Shown one piece after another: positions 32,584-39,159 of a DNA stretch of 39,159 nt. A program made the position numbers and the translations under genes. Position 1 is the stretch's first letter. Each line of letters begins with the position of its first letter. The notes beneath the pieces were generated by a model. The model had not been told where the DNA came from, did no database searches, and was given only the letters and a program-made list of their open reading frames with translations. Source of the DNA: Candidatus Rifleibacteriota bacterium (GTDB lineage: Bacteria; Muiribacteriota; Ozemobacteria; Ozemobacterales; Ozemobacteraceae); assembly GCA_024710355.1 (NCBI GenBank), contig JANJUX010000008.1, positions 1 to 39,159 of the forward strand, in the 5' to 3' direction.

Positions 32584-33606
32584 TTAGAGACCTTTTTCCT
32601 TGAGGTATTCTTCCATGGTCTTGCCTTCTTTTTCGAGCTTTTTCTTCAGCTCTTCCTGGCCAGGCAGTTCGCCACGTTTCTGTTTTTCGATGATCGTCGC
32701 CTTGATCTCTTCGAGTACCGATTCGCGCTCTTCGTCGGTAGTTGCATCTTCAAGTTTTGATCTGGCATCAGAAATGATATCTTCGATCTTTTTCTTGTCT
32801 TCTTCTGTTACCTTCTGGCTGCCGCTGCCGATGAGTTCTTCGAGGTCCTGTCTGGTGAAGTCGCCGGCTTCGATAGTATCGAGCAGCTTCTCTTTGTTAG
32901 AGCGGTTGAGATAATCGAACTTGTGAGTGATAACGAATTCTTCGTTCGGGTTTTCAACGTAGTCAAGAGCGCGCATGTAAACTTCTGCCGCCTTGTCCTT
33001 CTTGTTGGCGATTTCGTAAAGAAATGCCAGCTGCAGCATCGGGTCTTTCTGCCATTCGGTGCCGTCAAAAGACTTTTTCAGCGCTTCTTCATAGGTGGCC
33101 ATAATCTCTTCGAGCAGTTTGAAATTTTTGTAGCGCAGTGGTGGATTGAGCTTAAAAGCCTGAAAAATAGTTACCGCCAGCTTAAGCTTCTGCCCGCTGT
33201 CTTTGTTCTGCTGGTAAACATCGAATTTTGCCACGCCGGCACTGTTGAACTTTTCCTGGAGGTCTTTGATTTTCTTTTTGTAACCTTTGAGTTTGGTGTT
33301 GTAATCATCGCCTTTGTCTGGGGATGGCCGCGATCGCGAAACGATCTCAAGGTTGTTTTTAGCCTCGAGGTAATTTTCTTTCATGAACTGTACCTGCCCG
33401 AGAATGTATCTGTACACAGCATTGTCGGGTTCGAGTTTGAGCGCTTCGACCAGATTGGTTTCGGCTGTATTGAGGTCTTTGGCCACGAATGCCGCTTCGG
33501 CCTTTTTATAGAATTCCTGGGCCTCTGGGTTGAGGGCTGAGGCATAAACAACGACAGTTGCTGCAATACACAGAGCAAAAACAATGGCTTTCAGGGCTTT
33601 AACCAT
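32584..33606 (-). CDS. Exported TPR protein, first gene of cluster B
   Basis: 340 residues from the ATG at 33606, which has GAGG six bases upstream; a reading from 33639 lacks such a site and begins at the predicted transcript start. A signal peptide (~1-23, VYASA) is followed by TPR units (~25-110) with EFYKKAEAAFVAKDLNTAETNLVEALKLEP-type helices and LGQVQFMKENYLEAKNNLEI. A second helical block (~165-240) comes next, and a highly charged Glu/Lys C-terminus (~250-340). Probably a periplasmic assembly factor for the pseudopilins encoded downstream (inference). Confidence 0.85.
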   Translation of the reverse strand: MVKALKAIVFALCIAATVVVYASALNPEAQEFYKKAEAAFVAKDLNTAETNLVEALKLEPDNAVYRYILGQVQFMKENYLEAKNNLEIVSRSRPSPDKGDDYNTKLKGYKKKIKDLQEKFNSAGVAKFDVYQQNKDSGQKLKLAVTIFQAFKLNPPLRYKNFKLLEEIMATYEEALKKSFDGTEWQKDPMLQLAFLYEIANKKDKAAEVYMRALDYVENPNEEFVITHKFDYLNRSNKEKLLDTIEAGDFTRQDLEELIGSGSQKVTEEDKKKIEDIISDARSKLEDATTDEERESVLEEIKATIIEKQKRGELPGQEELKKKLEKEGKTMEEYLKEKGL

Positions 33607-33644
33607 AAAATCCTCGAGCGTCTGATGAGATAATTTCATTTATA

Positions 33645-33673
33645 ATCATAGCAGATAACAGTATTCTTGTCAT
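33645..33673 (-). promoter_or_regulatory. Sigma-70-like promoter of pseudopilin cluster B
   Basis: Minus strand ATGACA (33673-33668), an exact 17-bp spacer and TATGAT (33650-33645). Predicted start near 33638, 32 bases before the ATG at 33606. Confidence 0.65.
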
Positions 33674-33722
33674 TAATGCTATCATATATTAATCCTCTCA
33701 CAGAGAATCGAAGTAGAAAAAA

Positions 33723-35813
33723 ATGAAGTCAGACAATAACCCGAAGATGGATTGTTTAAACAGCGGTTTCAAGAAAAAAGCATTCAGTCTTGTTTTGTTC
33801 CAGGTCTTTCTCGTGTTGATTCTGGCTGCCGTATTTCTGGCGCGGATTTCTCAGCAGGAGAAGCAGGCAGCCGGCAATGATAACCGTCTGCTGCTGGAAA
33901 AGCTGAAAAACGAAGTTGACGATGCCTTCTATATTCAGCGTCAGCTGAATCTGACGTGCGGGATGATGGCTGAAGAACCTTTTACCGCAGCAAATATCGG
34001 AAAAAACCTGCAGGCGCTCAGAAATGACGGGCTTGATTTTATAAATTTCCGTTTTTTCGATAGTGCTCGACGACTCATACCGGTGCCGGGTGAATCTGAC
34101 AACCTGCGGGTCATGGTGCAGAAAATGTATGAGGCCCTTTCGCAGGCTGATATTAATGGCGACGGGAAGCTGCTGGTAAAGTATCAATCTTTATTTGACG
34201 CTTTTCTTGGCGCGGTCAGTCCCGGCCACCTGGCCAGAGAAAGGGCTGCGCTCGTAAGAGTGCTTATGAAGGGGCGCCCGGGCTACTTTTACTGGAACAT
34301 TTTCTTTTCGCCGGCTGGTGACGGAACTCTGCTCGGTGGTATGCTTGCCTGGTTTGCCGAAGACGATATTCCTGACAATCTTTCGGTAAGGCAGCTTATC
34401 GGCAATTTCAATCAGGCATCTCTGCCAGACCGAATGGCCGGGGTGATAAACTATGAAAGACCCGAAAAGTCTTTTCCAGGAAGGGTTCCTGGAGGGTTTG
34501 GCTATACCGGTATTGCCATGATCGCTGACGAGATTTCGAGAATGCGTCGCAATCTCGAATCTGAAAACCGTTTTGACAAGACCGGGATATTTATTTTGCA
34601 GGTCGATACGGCGAGAGTGCTGTATCTGCTTGAAAAGAATGCTCCTTCGCCGGCAGAAAAGGCCTTTTTTCTCCTTAAACTGCTCATGCTGACTCTAATT
34701 CCGTTCTACCTCTATCGCCTGCTCCAGGGTGGGCGGTTTGAAATGGAAACCTGCAGAATCGAAGAACGATGGCGGCCTGTTTTTGTTTCTTTATTGCTTG
34801 TTCCGGCGGTAATCATTGCTTCTCTTGGGTTTTACGTAGCCGGTCTGCAGCGTGAATCGGTGCAGCGCGAGTATCTTGATCGCCTCTCGCGTATGGTGCA
34901 GACTGTTGATGAAAATTATCACGTCGCAATCAGCAATTTGAATGGTCTTTATCGACGATTTGCCGGACTGCGTGCGGTTAAAGATCTAAACCGGCCAGAA
35001 ATTGCAAAAAACTTCGAACTGCTGCGCGAAGGGGATGCAATTCAGCGACTGTTCCTGGTGCAGAGCGATGGCAAGATGCTGATGGCTCTGCCGGACCGTG
35101 GGTCACAGGGTGAGACTTTACAGAAGCTTGTTTCTGCTGTTTCCAGACGTTTGTTTCAATCGAGATTTGGCGGGGAGCAAAGCTGGAAAGACCGTATTAA
35201 CGAGGTGATGCTTGAGTCGTTTTCGAACAGCCTGTCTGAGGTGATGGGCGATGCTGCTTCGACCCTTTTCAGGCCCTTTGAAAATTTCGACCGGGTAAGC
35301 GAGATCATGTTTGCCGACCGCCGCAATTTCGTTTATTCGACTTTTGTTTCGCCCGAAAAGGGCAGAAATGCAACTCTTCTTGTGGGCTGGCATGGCGCGG
35401 AGTCTTTTTCAGAGCGTTATCTGCTGCGGCAGATTTATCGCAACGGTCTGACCGCAGAGAATGTTCAGCCTGTATGTCTCGCCATGGTTCCGGCTGCCGC
35501 TGACCGGTTGCCGTTTCCGCGGGCTTTCGGTAAATACCCGTTCGTTGCCAGGCTTGCCGAAAGGGTGAGAGTGACTGCTTCGCTGCAGTATTCTGAAGAA
35601 GAAATCGCCGGGAAGAAGTGGCTGGTGGTGGCTTCGCCTCTGAAAAGAATCCCTGAATATCTGATTTTTGCAATGTACCCCATGGAAAATGCTGATTCTC
35701 AGATGCGACTGACCATTCTGGTAATTGTGGCGCTTGCGTTCGTATCGGTTGCAGGCGGCGTGTGGGTGTTTTCTATCTTTTTTAAAGCCGATAAACCACA
35801 AACTTTGCAGTAA
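33723..35813 (+). CDS. Membrane protein with two large extracytoplasmic domains and no output domain
   Basis: 696 residues. TM1 (~19-42), extracytoplasmic region 1 (~43-311), TM2 (~312-332), a short basic cytoplasmic loop, TM3 (~351-375), extracytoplasmic region 2 (~376-665) and TM4 (~668-690). Region 1 contains DINGDGKLL (143-151), an EF-hand/dockerin-like calcium-loop start lacking the usual acidic residue 12. Region 2 starts with a helix after TM3 like that of many Cache-type sensors (QREYLDRLSRMVQTVDENYH). No kinase, HAMP, GGDEF or MCP domain is seen, and the cytoplasmic C-terminus is very short. It may sense ligand for an unlinked partner or be structural. It is alone in its direction before dnaG, whose promoter starts just after its stop. 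Confidence 0.82.
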   Translation: MKSDNNPKMDCLNSGFKKKAFSLVLFQVFLVLILAAVFLARISQQEKQAAGNDNRLLLEKLKNEVDDAFYIQRQLNLTCGMMAEEPFTAANIGKNLQALRNDGLDFINFRFFDSARRLIPVPGESDNLRVMVQKMYEALSQADINGDGKLLVKYQSLFDAFLGAVSPGHLARERAALVRVLMKGRPGYFYWNIFFSPAGDGTLLGGMLAWFAEDDIPDNLSVRQLIGNFNQASLPDRMAGVINYERPEKSFPGRVPGGFGYTGIAMIADEISRMRRNLESENRFDKTGIFILQVDTARVLYLLEKNAPSPAEKAFFLLKLLMLTLIPFYLYRLLQGGRFEMETCRIEERWRPVFVSLLLVPAVIIASLGFYVAGLQRESVQREYLDRLSRMVQTVDENYHVAISNLNGLYRRFAGLRAVKDLNRPEIAKNFELLREGDAIQRLFLVQSDGKMLMALPDRGSQGETLQKLVSAVSRRLFQSRFGGEQSWKDRINEVMLESFSNSLSEVMGDAASTLFRPFENFDRVSEIMFADRRNFVYSTFVSPEKGRNATLLVGWHGAESFSERYLLRQIYRNGLTAENVQPVCLAMVPAAADRLPFPRAFGKYPFVARLAERVRVTASLQYSEEEIAGKKWLVVASPLKRIPEYLIFAMYPMENADSQMRLTILVIVALAFVSVAGGVWVFSIFFKADKPQTLQ

Positions 35814-35816
35814 CTC

Positions 35817-35845
35817 TTGACTTTCAAATGCTTCAGTATTAACAT
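35817..35845 (+). promoter_or_regulatory. Promoter of dnaG-rpoD
   Basis: TTGACT (35817-35822), an exact 17-bp spacer and TAACAT (35840-35845), beginning four bases after the preceding stop codon. Predicted start near 35852, leaving a leader of about 38 bases to the TTG at 35890. Confidence 0.5.
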
Positions 35846-35889
35846 TGAAAATTCGACCAAGGTCATGTACGTTTTACGCGAGGTTTTTT

Positions 35890-37662
35890 TTGGGCTTTAT
35901 TTCGAGCGAAATAATAGCGATGATTCGCGAGAGAACCGATATCATTCAGATAATCGGCGAGCATGTACGACTGATTCCTTCTGGTCATAACTATAAGGCC
36001 CTCTGCCCATTTCATAAAGAAAAAACCCCGAGCTTCCATGTTGTTACCGATAAGCAGATTTATCATTGCTTTGGCTGCGGTAAGGGTGGCGATGTTTTCT
36101 CGTTCCTTATGGAATTGGAGCACATGACCTTTCCTGAAGTGGTAAAGTTTCTGGCAGAACGTGAAGCTATCGAGATCCCCCGTGAAAACGATCCTGATTA
36201 CGAAAAAAAAGCCGATCTCTATAACTATCTCGACCGGGCGGCAAAATTTTTCGAATCCTGCCTGTACGACAGTTCAGCCGGTGCGGTTGCCCGCGATTAT
36301 CTTAAAAAACGCAAAATCAACAGCGAAACTGCGAAGAAATTTCGCATTGGTTTCGCCCCCAATGCCTGGGATTCAATTGTACACCGCCTCGGCAAAACGC
36401 CTGAAGACCTCGCCAGTCTCGAAAGAGCTGGTCTGATAAAGGCTCGGGGGCAGGGCGAGGGGTTCTATGATGTTTTTCGCAATCGCCTGATGATTCCGAT
36501 TCTCGACATTCATGGTCGGGTTGCTGGTTTTGGCGGCAGGGTGATGTCACCCGAAGACGAGCCCAAATACCTTAACAGTGCCGAAAGCGAAACCTTCAAC
36601 AAGCGCCGCATGCTTTTCAACTTCCGCGAAGCGGTGCCGGTTGCCAGGCGTCTTAACTCGGTCATCGTCGTCGAAGGTTATCTAGATGCCATCAGTCTCT
36701 TTCAGAACGGCATCAAAAATGTGGTCGCCTCCCTCGGAACCGCCATCTCGGCTGAGCAGATTCACATGCTTGCCCGTAACTGCGAAACGCTCTATTTTTG
36801 CTATGATGCCGACGCTGCCGGGCAGAGAGCGACGCTGCGCGCCATTTCCCTGCAGAAGGATGCGCCGGTAAACGCCAGGGTCGTGTCTTTCTCTGATCCA
36901 ACCGACGACCCTGACAGTTTTGTTTCCCGCGAAGGCGCTGAAAGCTTCAAAAATTTGCTTGAAAAAGCAACTGATATATATACTTTTCTCATTGAGACTC
37001 ATACCCGTGGCCTGAAGCCTCCTCTCGAGATTCCGGTTAAGCAGAAGCTTATTCAGGAGTTCAAGGAACTGGTTCCAGCTATTCACAGTTCAATTGCGAG
37101 AAGCGAAGTGATCCGTAAAATCTCGAAACTGCTGGATATGGACCAACGCGTTCTGGAAAAAGAATTTGAAGGCAGGGAGACTCCACGCTCTGAGGAAGCT
37201 CAGAAGAAAAGGACATTTATATCACCAAGACTGAATGCCGAGATTCAGAGGCAGGAGTGGGTGCTCAAACACCTGCTCGAGCACCCTGAAGAGCTTGACA
37301 GAGTCAGAGCACTGCTTGGCCCCGGCGATTTTTCCGACCCCCGCTTACGTCAGATATTTGAAGCAATAAGCTTTCAACAGGAAGCGGCTGGTGGCTCGTT
37401 AAAACCCGCAGAGATTTTAGCAGCACTCGATGATGCCAGTCTTATTTCGCGGCTCAGTGAGCTGATTACCACTCTCGAAGACCGTCAGCCAGAACCCTTC
37501 ATGGAATGTGTGAAGGGGCTGGTAAAAAGCCGACTCGACGCTGAACTCAAAGACATTCAGCTGAAGATCCGGGAGGCGGAACGCGGCGGCGATGATTCTG
37601 TCATTGCGCGTCTGAGCATGGAACAGCTCGATGTAAGGCGAAAGATCGAAACGCTGTATTGA
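35890..37662 (+). CDS. dnaG: DNA primase
   Basis: Makes RNA primers at the replication fork. 590 residues from the TTG at 35890, which has GAGG six bases upstream and gives the usual short N-terminus before MIRERTDIIQIIG. An earlier in-frame TTG at 35845 overlaps the -10 box, and the ATG at 35920 would cut into the conserved helix. The CHC2 zinc domain has CPFH (39-42) and CFGC (60-63). The primase core and Toprim follow with VVEGYLDA (Glu 262) and CYDADAAGQRA. The C-terminal helicase-binding part runs from ~455. rpoD follows after 25 bp, the classic macromolecular synthesis pairing; rpsU is absent here. Confidence 0.97.
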   Translation: MGFISSEIIAMIRERTDIIQIIGEHVRLIPSGHNYKALCPFHKEKTPSFHVVTDKQIYHCFGCGKGGDVFSFLMELEHMTFPEVVKFLAEREAIEIPRENDPDYEKKADLYNYLDRAAKFFESCLYDSSAGAVARDYLKKRKINSETAKKFRIGFAPNAWDSIVHRLGKTPEDLASLERAGLIKARGQGEGFYDVFRNRLMIPILDIHGRVAGFGGRVMSPEDEPKYLNSAESETFNKRRMLFNFREAVPVARRLNSVIVVEGYLDAISLFQNGIKNVVASLGTAISAEQIHMLARNCETLYFCYDADAAGQRATLRAISLQKDAPVNARVVSFSDPTDDPDSFVSREGAESFKNLLEKATDIYTFLIETHTRGLKPPLEIPVKQKLIQEFKELVPAIHSSIARSEVIRKISKLLDMDQRVLEKEFEGRETPRSEEAQKKRTFISPRLNAEIQRQEWVLKHLLEHPEELDRVRALLGPGDFSDPRLRQIFEAISFQQEAAGGSLKPAEILAALDDASLISRLSELITTLEDRQPEPFMECVKGLVKSRLDAELKDIQLKIREAERGGDDSVIARLSMEQLDVRRKIETLY

Positions 37663-37687
37663 TTCACTCCAGTAACGAGGGAAAATT

Positions 37688-38821
37688 ATGACAACAGAGC
37701 AGGCAACACAAGCCAAAAGTAAAGTTGCTAAGAAGAATGAACCCCGGACCATAGAAGATATCCGGGCTGAACTCATAGAAATCGGGACCCGCCAGGGTTA
37801 TCTCTCTTATCAGGAGATCAACCGGGTGCTGCCCGACGGCCTGCCCACCGAAGTTTTCGAAGAGGTCATCAACGAGCTGATGGATAAAAACGTCGAGCTG
37901 GTTGACGACGATGAAGTGCGTCTCGACAAAAAACTTCCGGTTGCCGAAGAAAAAAAGGAAGAAGAAGACAAGCAGCAGCAGGATTTCGACGATATCGACG
38001 ATTCGGTGCGGGTGTATCTGCGCGAAATCGGCAAGATAAGGCTTCTGACCATGCAGGAAGAAGTGACGCTTGCTAAACGCATCGAACACGGCGATCTCGA
38101 AGCGCAGCGCAAGCTGATCGAAGCCAACCTCAGGCTGGTGGTTTCTGTTGCCAAAAAATATACCAAGCGCGGCCTTTTGTTTCTCGACCTGATCCAGGAA
38201 GGTAACCAGGGTCTGATTCGCGCCGTTGAAAAATTCAAATACCGCAAGGGGTACAAATTCTCCACCTACGCCATCTGGTGGATCAGACAGGCAATTACCC
38301 GCGCGATCGCCGATCAGGCGAGAACTATACGTATTCCGGTACACATGGTCGAAACGATCAACAAGCTGCGCAAGGCATCACGCAAACTCGTGCAGAAACT
38401 TGGCCGCGACCCGGCGGTAGAAGAACTGGCGGTCGAAGTCGGTCTGCCGGTCGAAAAAGTCAAGAATATCATGAAAACTGCCATGGACCCGATTTCGCTC
38501 GAAACGCCGATCAATGGCGAAGAAGATTCGCACCTTGGCGATTTTGTCGAAGACAAGTCAGCTTTGCCGCCGGCAGAAACCGCTTTCAATCTTATTCTTA
38601 AAGAACAGATCAACAAGGTTCTGGCGACGCTTACCGAGCGTGAATCGCGGGTAATCAAGTATCGCTTTGGTCTTGAAGATGGCTGGCAGAGAACTCTCGA
38701 AGAGGTCGGTCAGAAGTTCGGAGTTACCCGCGAGCGCATCCGTCAGATCGAAGCGAAGGCGCTCAGAAAGCTGCGCCACCCGAGTCGATCGAAGAAACTC
38801 AAAGAATTCTACATGGAATAA
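37688..38821 (+). CDS. rpoD: Primary sigma factor RpoD (sigma-70)
   Basis: 377 residues. The N-terminus (~20-75) resembles region 1.1, followed by an acidic Glu/Lys/Asp linker. Region 1.2 is [17 protein letters not shown]. Region 2 has [36 protein letters not shown] and [14 protein letters not shown] (-10 recognition), then [12 protein letters not shown]. Region 4 has [16 protein letters not shown] and [20 protein letters not shown] (-35 recognition). There is no long non-conserved insert between 1.2 and 2, as in Bacillus SigA and unlike E. coli. It has GAGGG before the ATG and is probably cotranscribed with dnaG. The near-consensus TTGACA/TATAAT-type promoters in this window fit this factor. 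Confidence 0.98.
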   Translation: MTTEQATQAKSKVAKKNEPRTIEDIRAELIEIGTRQGYLSYQEINRVLPDGLPTEVFEEVINELMDKNVELVDDDEVRLDKKLPVAEEKKEEEDKQQQDFDDIDDSVRVYLREIGKIRLLTMQEEVTLAKRIEHGDLEAQRKLIEANLRLVVSVAKKYTKRGLLFLDLIQEGNQGLIRAVEKFKYRKGYKFSTYAIWWIRQAITRAIADQARTIRIPVHMVETINKLRKASRKLVQKLGRDPAVEELAVEVGLPVEKVKNIMKTAMDPISLETPINGEEDSHLGDFVEDKSALPPAETAFNLILKEQINKVLATLTERESRVIKYRFGLEDGWQRTLEEVGQKFGVTRERIRQIEAKALRKLRHPSRSKKLKEFYME

Positions 38822-38830
38822 AAAAAGTGC

Positions 38831-38859
38831 TTGCATCAAAAAGCGCTATATGATAAGAT
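38831..38859 (+). promoter_or_regulatory. Promoter of the tRNA cluster
   Basis: TTGCAT (38831-38836), an exact 17-bp spacer and TAAGAT (38854-38859). Predicted start near 38866, eight bases before the first tRNA, with a GC-rich discriminator of the type linked to stringent control. Confidence 0.7.
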
Positions 38860-38873
38860 AACTTTCGCGTCGC

Positions 38874-38947
38874 GGGCCTATAGCTCAGTTGGTTAGAGCC
38901 TCCGGCTCATAACCGGATTGTCGCAGGTTCAAGTCCTGCTGGGCCCA
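38874..38947 (+). tRNA. tRNA with CAT anticodon (probably Ile2, alternatively elongator Met)
   Basis: 74 bases with all arms: acceptor GGGCCTA with TGGGCCC, D stem GCTC/GAGC, anticodon stem TCCGG/CCGGA with anticodon CAT at 38908-38910, T stem GCAGG/CCTGC, discriminator A. It is not initiator tRNA: the first pair is G-C and the anticodon stem lacks three G-C pairs next to the loop. The GGGCCTATAGCTCAG start is more usual for isoleucine tRNAs, so a lysidine-modified Ile2 reading ATA is favoured. CCA is not encoded. Confidence 0.93.
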
Positions 38948-38969
38948 ATGCTCGCGAGAATGTTTATCA

Positions 38970-39042
38970 GCCCCCTTCGTCTAGGGGCCCAGGACACAGC
39001 CCTTTCAAGGCTGCGACGAGGGTTCGAATCCCTCAGGGGGCG
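38970..39042 (+). tRNA. tRNA-Glu (TTC), copy 1
   Basis: 73 bases: acceptor GCCCCCT/AGGGGGC, anticodon stem CAGCC/GGCTG, anticodon TTC at 39004-39006, T stem GAGGG/CCCTC, discriminator G. No CCA encoded. Confidence 0.97.
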
Positions 39043-39086
39043 CTGATGAATGTCGACCAGGCCCGGTCGATTGTAAAAGAGTTTAT

Positions 39087-39159
39087 GCCCCCTTCGTCTA
39101 GGGGCCCAGGACACAGCCCTTTCAAGGCTGCGACGAGGGTTCGAATCCCTCAGGGGGCG
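39087..39159 (+). tRNA. tRNA-Glu (TTC), copy 2
   Basis: 73 bases, identical base for base to the copy at 38970-39042. The two are separated by 44 bp of unrelated sequence. This copy ends with its discriminator G at the last base of the window. Confidence 0.96.

Larger units (their letters stand above)
38970..39159 (+). repeat. Tandem duplication of tRNA-Glu
   Basis: Two exact 73-bp copies 117 bp apart start to start. The window stops exactly where the second copy ends, as an assembly does when it cannot pass a repeat, so more copies may follow. Confidence 0.85.

Noticed and set aside
37664..38344. 226-codon minus-strand open frame inside rpoD
   Set aside because: Antisense to RpoD; its Phe-rich composition is the complement of Glu/Lys-rich codons.
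1..39159. Mobile elements, prophage, rRNA, CRISPR arrays or toxin-antitoxin pairs
   Set aside because: Looked for on both strands: no transposase, integrase, terminal inverted repeats, rRNA core sequences or regular repeat arrays were seen.

Overview
The window looks like chromosomal DNA from a diderm (Gram-negative-type) bacterium with moderate GC content. The evidence is lipoprotein and signal-peptide genes, two type II secretion/type IV pilus-like minor pseudopilin operons, a bacterial type A RNase P RNA and a dense set of housekeeping genes (lepA, der, plsY, gpsA, dnaG, rpoD). No phage, insertion sequence, rRNA or CRISPR is visible. Many hypothetical secreted, TPR, HEAT and NHL proteins sit between recognisable core genes, which fits a poorly sampled deep lineage. 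Candidatus Riflebacteria/Ozemobacter-like is my guess and is not proven by anything here.

Layout. 1-4597 (minus): a secreted protein of unknown function, an orphan PhnD-type substrate-binding lipoprotein, a membrane HAMP-GAF-GGDEF diguanylate cyclase and the start of a DusB-type tRNA-dihydrouridine synthase that runs off the left edge. 4752-9702 (plus): pseudopilin cluster A, made of a very large GspK/PilX-like protein, a small membrane protein, GspI-like and GspJ-like pseudopilins, and a secreted protein with a glycine heptad helix that ends at a strong terminator. 9815-14085: a TPR protein, a convergent pair (coiled coil and DUF3109 cysteine-cluster protein), a membrane HEAT-repeat protein and an FmdE-like zinc-ribbon protein. 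14207-21729 (minus): one six-gene operon, der-plsY-gpsA-vanW-NHL/TPR-lepA, with a clear promoter and terminator.

21730-21916 is a divergent control region with two perfect inverted repeats and two sigma-70-like promoters. 21917-23909 (plus): a coiled-coil zinc-ribbon protein, a TPM-domain protein and rnpB. 23924-25209 (minus): a short CbiX-like protein, apparently leaderless, and a membrane-anchored polysaccharide deacetylase. 25262-29370 (plus): a PfkB sugar kinase and a 1038-residue exported protein. 29490-33606 (minus): pseudopilin cluster B, TPR-PilW-PilV-PilX-TPR. 33723-38821 (plus): a two-sensor-domain membrane protein, then dnaG-rpoD, the core of the macromolecular synthesis operon. 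38874-39159: tRNA(CAT) and two identical tRNA-Glu genes, the second ending exactly at the window edge.

Genes that plausibly work together are the phospholipid pair plsY-gpsA, the replication/transcription pair dnaG-rpoD, the translation genes lepA, rnpB, dusB and the tRNAs, and the two pseudopilin sets, which probably build the tips of two different type IV-like filaments or secretion pseudopili. The ATPase, secretin, platform protein and prepilin peptidase they would need are not in this window. The most unusual items are the glycine-heptad secreted protein tied to cluster A, the operator-like repeats at 21786-21897 and 3170-3202, the predicted leaderless cbiX-like gene, the orphan binding protein paired with a diguanylate cyclase, and the C8 tract in the large exported protein.
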